Assembly: GCA_033065855.1 (NCBI GenBank)
Contig: JAVXUO010002011.1
Coordinates: 1 to 64,000, forward strand
Direction of reading: 5' to 3'
Length of the DNA: 64,000 bases
Source: Escallonia rubra
Lineage: Eukaryota > Streptophyta > Magnoliopsida > Escalloniales > Escalloniaceae
Positions 57,197 through 64,000 of this stretch are shown in pieces. The position numbers and the translations under genes are program-made. Position 1 is the stretch's first letter. The number at the start of each line of letters is the position of its first letter. The notes below the pieces were generated by a model. It ran no database searches and was not told the DNA's origin. It saw only the letters and a list, made by a program, of their open reading frames with translations.

Positions 57197-58480
57197 TTGT
57201 GTTTTGAAGGTGGAATAGTGTGTGTGTGTGTAGATGTGAATAATGACGGCAATTGTCACTAAAGGGGGGGCTGGGGTTAGGCAATTCTTGTGTGATTTTT
57301 TAAAAATAGTTTAGAGCATATTTTGGGCAAGTCCAAAAAAATACCCCTATTATTTTTACGAGACATACGCTATAAAAAATTTGAGAATTTTTTATATCTG
57401 CAAAGGACGCTAAATTAGGGTATCGATTAAAAGAAATTCTCAATTTATTTAACATAGTAAATCAAGTTATTTTAATATGAAAATTTTAGGAAATCCTTAT
57501 ATTGCTGAGATGTTTCATTTTTAAAATTTTGTGCCATTCCAAGGTCGTTAGCTATTTTAGCAGAACCGGCTTCTAAGCGCTCGGTTTATATACCGGTTCG
57601 AGATTTTTCGGGCAAAAATTTTCTAAAATATTTTTTATGCTGAAAGTGACTTCAGGTGTGGGAATGGTATTTTAATGTGTTTGTTTAGATTTTTTGGGTG
57701 CGGAAATCCCCAAGGGATATTTTGGTAATTTGCCACCCAAATTGGGTGTTTTGGTAATTTTACTTATAAAAGGTACTTTTGGGCAAATTCACATACGGTA
57801 GAGATCTTTTAGTGATTGTATTTACTAGAACGCTATTTAGAAAATTTAAGTATGAGAGGGGTTTACATACCCGATGAGGGGAGGGGGGGACATTCTAGGA
57901 GTATGCATGAGTCAGTATTAAGTTTATAATGTCATAGTGTAGGATGTGTTCTGATGGTTTCATTGTTCTATTTAGGTTAAAGCAAAAGACTTTCTGGTTA
58001 GGCTAATTTAGCTTCGGATCTAGGTAAGGGTTTCTATTTGAACCCTGGGTAAGCACTTCTGTCCAAACCCTAATTTTGATAACTTGTGTTCATAAGTATT
58101 CTTTCGAATCACTTATGGCTATCGTCAAACACTGAGATATGCATTGATATCAGGACGTCATTGTCAAGCAAACCCTAACATTGTACCTGAATCGACTGTT
58201 TGGAAATCTGATCGATGCTCGGCTTGTATCACACCCTAAGCAAATCCGGTAACTATTTGTATTTTCTCTTCTAAATTGTTATGCCTAAATTCGATAATTG
58301 TTCGTATTTATTCTTGCTATTTGTTTGTGGTTTTTTTGGAATTCTGAGTGATGAACTATATCAGCAGGCTTATATTGTCATTGAAACCTTAATTGATTTC
58401 AGTTATTTGAACTCCCGGTGATGCTCGTTTTATTGCATGTCAAGCATTGAATTTTTTGTTAATTTTATGATTGTTTTCTG
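57197..58480 (+). repeat. LTR with (GT)n core, copy iv, right part
   Basis: Resumes with AATAGTGTGTGTGTGTG and continues GGCAATTGTCACTAAAGGGG, TTTTACGAGACATACGC, GGTGTTTTGGTAATTTTAC and GGATCTAGGTAAGGGTTTCT, in the order of copy ii at 36960-37870. No credible ORF. Confidence 0.65.
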
Positions 58481-58484
58481 TGTT

Positions 58485-59670
58485 GACCTCGTATAGCGAC
58501 CCGGATATCCGGAGCTCCATCACCCCAAAATCCCATAGCGTTAACCTACCACATCACATCAAACCTGTCAAATCCTATTCAATGACACATACTTCAGAGC
58601 ATCTAACTAGAAATCAACTCAAATACTTCAAAATACAAAATTACAAAACTGCTTAGCTTAAACTATTAAACTTAGGCTCTCTACAAACTCGAGTTCCTAC
58701 ATAACAAGTTAACAGTATCGACCCACATAGGGGTCTTACTATACAGTAGTGATGGGCTCTCTGGAATCTCACACAGACTATAAACCCATTTTCGAGCATT
58801 CTGCAGCTGATTACCTTCATAAGGGAATCAAATGAAGGATGAGCTTTTGAGAGCATTGTAAGGTCATTCAAGGAACAACCGAATGAATTACAAAACAATT
58901 CAAAAGTCCATTCGATGATAATTTTTCAAAATATTTCAAACAATCATAAACAGTTTGATGATTTTCCAAAACGATCCTAAGCAATCATAAACGAATACCA
59001 AACAATGATGATTTTCCAAAGGATTTTAAAACGAGTTCGAAGACAATCTGGGGAGGGGTTCCAAACAAGCATAAACCGTTTGAGACAATCATTTTCCAAA
59101 ACAATCATTGTAAGATATAATGTATACAAATTCAGAAGAAAACGATCATGGGCAGAGGCAATGCCCTTAAGGCAATGCACAATATGGTGTATATATGCAT
59201 GATGTACAATAACTAGTCCATTTAGGTACTAGTCCATTTAGGTACAATAACATACCATCTTTATAACGCATCCCCACAGAACAGACCCCTAGGTCAACAC
59301 AGAAGACAACAATCATAGAATCAACAAAAAATTACATGCTTGACATGCAATAAAAATGAGCATCAACATGAATTCAATTAGCCGAAGTCAATTAGGGTTT
59401 CGATGACATTAAAACATACAGATATCAATTCATCATTCAAGATTCAAGAACATCCACTAACAAATAGTAAGAATGAATATGAAGAGTTATCGAGTTTAGG
59501 CACAACAATTTAGAAGAAAGAATACAAACAATTATCGAATTTGCTCAGCATGTAATAACAAGCGATCATCGATAAGATTTTCAAATAACCGATTCAGGTT
59601 CAATGTTAGGGTTTGCTCGGCAATAATGTACTGATATCAATGCATAATTCAGTGTTCGACAATAGACATG
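58485..59670 (-). repeat. Degraded gypsy LTR fragment, minus strand
   Basis: Its reverse complement shares GTACCTAAATGGACTAGT, GTTATAAAGATGGT and ACCTTACAATGCTCTCAAAA with 35730-36110 of the solo LTR at 33102-36415. The outer end reads GCGACCCGGATATCCGG on the plus strand. Short frames here are not genes. Confidence 0.55.
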
Positions 59671-60976
59671 TGTATTTATGTTTGAATAGAGCTTAACGAG
59701 CAAGGTCTTATTTGATTAGGTGACCCCACTCGTTATAGTCTGAGGTTGCTTGGCTCATCGGCTAAAAGCCAATCAGGTAAGGATAATGCAATTTCATGTA
59801 CGCTATCAATTGTTTCGCTTAGCATACATGTCGTTGATAGTGTTGTTGTATTTTGGATTTTGCATGGTTGATACGAGATGTCGGTGGTTGTTGTGCTGAT
59901 GTCTCTCTTAGTTAGGAATATTGTTGAGAACTTGCAATTAATTTTCTCCCTTGTCCACTTTGTGGGTGATATTGGTGCGAGTTTCAGTTGTACCGTGGAA
60001 CACCGGTCCATTTCAGGATCAAAAATTCTTGCTTGAGTAATTGATTGATCAAGGACATATGGTGAAATCATTTCCCCTTAGTCCATCCAATTAGTGTAAC
60101 TTATAGTTTGGCGATAGCGTGGTTGGGGACGAACATTCTTCTTGAGTTCTCTTATTGTGTTTAGCATCTCTTTTAATTACCTAAGACTGAGATGAACATC
60201 CCGGAACACAGGACATTATATGAAAAGAAGGCCTGTGAAATATGATCATCGATAAAAAGGACGTATGGCGCGCAAGTCGAGACTGTTGTGTTTGGTCGAG
60301 TCTAGTCAGTCGGGTTTGAGTCTGCATTGCATTTGACTTTATCTCAATGTTAAAGATTTTAATGGCTTGTATTTTGTTGATGTTTAATTTGGTTGTACCG
60401 ATTTAATGTTCATGTGCATAGTCTGTCAGTCAGTTAGTCCTGTTCATAAAAAATGTGGAAATAATGTTGTTCTGTTAAGCCTTAAAGGCGCTCAGTCTGA
60501 CACGAAAATATATTGTTTGGCCTTTAGGGTGATGTTGCGTTATTTACTGAACTCCTGATTATTGATATCGTTGGGTTGATTATTATTTTTTCACGAGGCT
60601 GTCGCATCGTCTGTGCACGTTAATCCTCATGTTATCTTTACTGGGTGATTCGCGCTCATTCCTTATCTGTGTTGTTTCAGGTGGTAAGGTCAAACTAAGT
60701 GAGACGTCGGGGAAATGGAAGGAGAAGTCGGCTTGATTTATAAAAAGGAGAAGTAAGACAGTGTCAACCGTATTTTGGGATCTAGATGCTCTATTTTAAA
60801 ACTTCCGTTGTATTTATGCTGAAGACTGCAGTGAAAATTTTGTAAGGATGCCATTTTCAAGCTTTATGTATATAAAGTTATGTATCTAGAGTTTCTATGT
60901 AATCTAGCAGGCTTATGTTGCGTTTATGATCTATAACTCCGCTCCGGTGACGTCACTTGGGCCGAGGGGTGTTGCA
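59671..60976 (+). repeat. Gypsy LTR, related to 26895-28110
   Basis: Runs to GGGGTGTTGCA at 60976, directly before an iMet PBS. Contains TTACTGGGTGATTCGCGCTC (60638-60657). The left boundary is diffuse. Confidence 0.65.
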
Positions 60977-60979
60977 AGT

Positions 60980-60991
60980 TGGTATCAGAGC
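60980..60991 (+). promoter_or_regulatory. Primer-binding site, tRNA-iMet type
   Basis: TGGTATCAGAGC, 3 nt after the LTR end; it precedes the gag-like ORF at 61114. Confidence 0.85.
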
Positions 60992-61590
60992 ATAGGCGTA
61001 CGATTCTGTAGGCTATAAGTTGAGCGTTAGGTATTTAGGGGGGAAGAAGGTATGGAATTAATGTATTACTATGCTGTAAAATTGACGTGGTTTTGTGTAT
61101 TCTACAGGGAATTATGGGGGGAGTAGGAGAATGGTTAGAAGACCACGTATTGAATGGGTTCGAGCAGAAACCCCCATTCGAGGAGGACCCTAGTGATGTA
61201 GAGGAAAATCCCTGACCCATAGACGAAAAGCCAGAGGAAATGGACCTACAAGGGCCGGAAGAGGAAGAGGAAACCAGACCCAAAATCCCAGTAGAATTTG
61301 TATGAACTAGTACAGGGCCGCGTCGGGCACATAGTGTTAAAGGTTTTTGGAAACAGAGATATATTGAGGTGGCGAGAGAGAGAGAGAGAGACCAACTGGT
61401 GTACCAGTTGGAAGAGTTGAAGTTGAAGGAGGGCCAAGAGGTGGAGAGAGTAAAAAAGTACAGCCAGGAGGATATGGACCGGATGCGAGGAAAGGTTAAT
61501 CAGGTAATTGACGCGGGGGAGAAGGTTATTCAAAAAATGCATGATGGAATTCGGGAGAATCATCCCAGAAGGGTGATGTCGAGGGACAGT

Positions 61591-62089
61591 TGTAACGACC
61601 CGGTCCACGGCCCCACCACAGGGCATTGCCTCCCTCAAAAGGGCTAGCCAAGTAGGTACTTATGAGTTCATAGGCAGGGTCTTATAAGGCCAATTATAAA
61701 CTCTCCCACAACCGATGTGGGATATTACAATCTCCCCACCTTATTCCTTAGCGTCCTCGCTAAGGTTCGATCACACATAGCCCAGAATCTTCCTCTCTAG
61801 CCAATGTGGGATATACCCAGCTCACCCTTCGTTGCCCCAACCATCCTCTTGATGTGGGATATACCCGGGCTTGCCTTCGTTTCCCCCAACCATCGGCAAC
61901 CCGACTGGACACCCCAGCCCGAGCTTTTGAGAGTCGGCTCTGATACCATCTGTAACGACCCGGTCCACGGCCCCACCACAGGGCATTGCCTCCCTCAAAA
62001 GGGCTAGCCAAGTAGGTACTTATGAGTTCATAGGCAGGGTCTTATAAGGCCAATTATAAACTCTCCCACAACCGATGTGGGATATTACA
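61591..62089 (-). mobile_element. TRIM (terminal-repeat retrotransposon in miniature)
   Basis: 499 bp: direct repeats 61591-61729 and 61951-62089, identical over all 139 bp by eye, TGTAACGACC...GGATATTACA. Minus-strand orientation is set by PBS TGGTATCAGAGCC (61936-61948, 2 nt from the right LTR) and a purine tract GGTGGGGAGAT next to the left LTR (61730-61740). 221-bp interior with no ORF. The flanks are ACAGT on the left and ATTTG on the right, so it lacks its own TSD; see the composite finding. Confidence 0.88.
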
Positions 62090-62953
62090 ATTTGAAATTT
62101 TTTGCCTTTGTTTATTTGAAATTAACGCTTCGAAAAATCGGGGCGTTACAGTTGGTATCAGAGCTTAGGTATGAGATTCTGTAGACTCTTAGAGCTTAGA
62201 TGATCTGTGATTGTGATTAGACTTAGAGAAGGTGGATTAGGTTTTGAAAGTTATTTGATGTTTCAGCATAAGATTGAGATTTGAGTCGAGCATGCAGTAG
62301 TAAACCCCGTGTTACCTGCCTTTAGAACTTAAAATCTGAAGCGTTAACCACAGAGGGTGGTCAATGGATAAGATTTTGATATTCTGGTGTCTTTGAGTAG
62401 CTCTAGGAGCTAGTAGCTATAAGCGGTAAAGGGTGTGATTGCGAGATACAAATGATGTGATAACTTAGAGACTTGAAACGTTAGTGGATGCCCCATACTT
62501 ATGAGTGTAGCATCAGATTTTGGATCCTTTTAAGGTAATTCATATCTTCGTGATGGACTTGGTAATAGTTGAACTGGTTTGATTCGAGAAATCAAGTGTG
62601 CAACGAAAGTATGTTGATTACAACTTGCAATCTCTAGTATGACGGTTGAGTGCTTACAGAAATGGGTTATATGTACTGCTAAGTCAAAGTGGTATGCTTC
62701 AATAGTATCAATTTTTGTGTTGGGCTAGTAAAAATTGATGGGAGAAATCTATATTTTTAGGTGATCTCATGGTTTTGATTTGGTGAGCTTCATAGACATT
62801 GCATCATTGTATTTACTTAGGCCTTAGACATTGAGTTTTTGTGGTCTTAGTAGTAATTGAATATGGATAGGAAGAATGAATTTGGTGGTATTTTGATTAA
62901 TTATGTGTTTGTGATACAAAGATGTTTGTGGGCAAAAAATCTGGGGTGTTACA
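62090..62953 (+). repeat. Gypsy fragment: LTR end, PBS and noncoding interior
   Basis: LTR tail AATCGGGGCGTTACA (ends 62150), PBS TGGTATCAGAGC (62153-62164), then about 780 bp without coding signal, ending AAATCTGGGGTGTTACA at 62953, which looks like an LTR end. It is followed by ACAGT (62954-62958), matching the 5 bp left of the TRIM. Confidence 0.6.
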
Positions 62954-63033
62954 ACAGTAGGGAAATGCTTATTGACGATAGTTACTGGTATACTATGTTT
63001 TATCGCGAGCGGAGTAGACTCTCTTTTGTTTGA

Positions 63034-63349
63034 GGAGAAAATGAGGAGTCTTAATGTATGTATGTGTAAAGCTGACTATTGTCTGTATTAATATTATGAG
63101 TTGTGTAAGTAAATATGAATTTAAAATTTTAATTATGTCAATGATAGAATGACTCATCAGTTGCGAAACTCGGTAATTCTTCTGGTGGAGAACCTCCTAA
63201 TCTGGGAGAACGACATATGGATGGAAGCGTCTTCGGCAAGTGCTGAGGGCGGGAGTTTGGGTCATGTAGAGGGTGGAGCTGTGAATAACAACATAAAGGA
63301 TTCAAGGAGGGAGTTAGTGGGACTGTTGTGAGAAATTATGGGAACTCCA
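63034..63349 (+). other. Remainder of the gag-like interior before CACTA element 2
   Basis: Mostly noncoding. A 60-codon frame at 63149-63331 has acidic and Ser-rich character (ASSASAEGGSLGHVEGG), possibly another gag remnant. Ends at the CACTA terminus. Confidence 0.35.
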
Positions 63350-64000
63350 CACCACAAGAAAATATGTATTTTGCGACGGAGTTTTAGCGACGGAAGGTAT
63401 TCCGTCGCTAAACATGTCTTTAAGCGACGGAATATCCCGTCGTTAAAAATCCGTCGCAAAATACTATTACCGACGGAAGATATCGTCGGTAAAAGTATTT
63501 GCAGACAGAATTTTAACGGCGGACTTTTAGCGACGGAATTACTGTCGCTAAATCTTTTTTATAAAATTAGTATTTTTGAGTTTTTTTTTTAAATTATTTA
63601 AACAACGAAATAAAACCGTCGCTAAAACTTCTGTCGCAAAAAGTCTTTATAATAAGACATTCACCGACGGAGTTTTAGCGACGGTGTTATTCCGTCGCTA
63701 AAGATCCTCTATTTAAAAACAGATCTGGTTTCTTTCTCTCTTCCCGTTCTCTCTCTGAAATTCTTCTCTCACCCACCCACCGCCGTTCTCACCTCCGGCG
63801 ACCCTTCTCTACGGCGACCCAGCTCCGGCGACACTCCCGTCCCCCACCCGATGCCGCGCCACCAAGCCTTGCACTGCGGTCGTGTCACAAAGCCCTCCAC
63901 TGTCGCCGCGCAACGAAACCCACCACTGCCGCCGCACCACCAACGCCGCCGCCGTCGTACCCACCTCGAGATTTGTATGTCAATTGCCCTAAATTATCTG
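63350..64000 (+). mobile_element. CACTA element 2, terminal and subterminal region, runs out of the window
   Basis: Begins CACCACAAGAAAATATG, then TTTAGCGACGG/CCGTCGCTAAA words in both orientations to about 63710, a CT-rich leader (63725-63770) and a GC-rich CACCGCCG stretch. Near-identical, inverted, to 21815-22462 and still matching at base 64000. The same TIR plus the same leader indicates the tnp2-proximal end of the same CACTA family. The flanking 3 bp are CCA. Confidence 0.88.

Larger units (their letters stand above)
61114..63033 (+). pseudogene. Gag-like ORF with two stops, split by a composite insertion
   Basis: ATG at 61114 begins MGGVGEWLEDHVLNGFEQ. One frame holds to 61590 apart from TGA at 61213-61215 and TGA at 61303-61305. 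The middle is acidic (PEEEEETRP) and then Lys/Glu-rich with coiled-coil character (LVYQLEELKLKEGQEVERVK). After the insertion (61591-62958) the same frame continues for 24 codons to TGA at 63031-63033. Position after LTR and PBS suggests the N-terminal part of a gypsy Gag, but I recognise no capsid domain. The two nonsense codons make it a pseudogene. Confidence 0.6.

Noticed and set aside
57024-57284. An 86-codon minus-strand frame across the copy 2 / LTR junction
   Set aside because: Shadow of the RNase H coding strand plus GT-rich sequence.
61591-62089. A 5-bp TSD for the TRIM alone
   Set aside because: The flanks ACAGT and ATTTG do not match. The matching ACAGT lies at 62954-62958 instead.
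44209-62164. tRNA gene fragments suggested by TGGTATCAGAGC
   Set aside because: Each occurrence sits 2-4 nt from an LTR end and is the complement of the tRNA-iMet 3' end, so these are primer-binding sites, not tRNA genes.

Overview
This window is plant nuclear DNA made almost entirely of transposable elements. I could support no host gene, rRNA, tRNA or CRISPR array. The element types (CACTA/En-Spm with TnpD-like transposase, Ty3/gypsy Tekay-like and Tat/Ogre-like retrotransposons, a TRIM, a Mutator-like element) and the tRNA-iMet and tRNA-Arg primer-binding sites point to a flowering plant with a large, repeat-rich genome. I cannot name the species. What can be read is a history of nested insertions, dated relative to one another by target-site duplications (TSDs).

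Left block (1-22462): the host layer is one CACTA transposon on the minus strand. Its terminus is at 22462, its tnp2 transposase reads leftward from 1704 and leaves the window at base 1, and its leader holds AT-rich minisatellites. Two LTR elements sit inside it. The first (2093-11950, TSD ATAAA) is a 9.86-kb gag-only element of the TR-GAG type, with 2.7-2.8 kb LTRs, a tRNA-Arg PBS, one intact 579-aa Gag and no pol. The second (14439-21266, minus strand, TSD ATTTA) has 3-kb LTRs around only 835 bp.

Middle block (22463-42766): a mosaic of old gypsy remains. It holds inverted LTR fragments, four members of an LTR family with a (GT)n core, Tat/Ogre-like leaders and a decayed gag on both strands, a 3.3-kb solo LTR (33102-36415, TSD TGTAT), and a 1.1-kb Mutator-like element (25790-26885, 9-bp TSD TATGTTTTA) with a GC-rich core.

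Right block (42767-64000): a Tekay-like chromovirus in the order LTR-gag-pol-LTR-gag-pol(truncated). Both copies are broken and both lack the first catalytic Asp of reverse transcriptase. A 3.6-kb solo LTR related to the TR-GAG element (49061-52660, TSD AATAG) lies in its middle LTR. Further right are more gypsy LTR pieces, a decayed gag-like ORF cut by a composite insertion that starts with a TRIM of identical 139-bp LTRs, and the end of a second CACTA element of the same family pointing out of the window.

Functionally, only the TR-GAG Gag is a complete ORF. Every enzyme needed to move the non-autonomous elements is absent or broken here, so they would depend on partners elsewhere in the genome.
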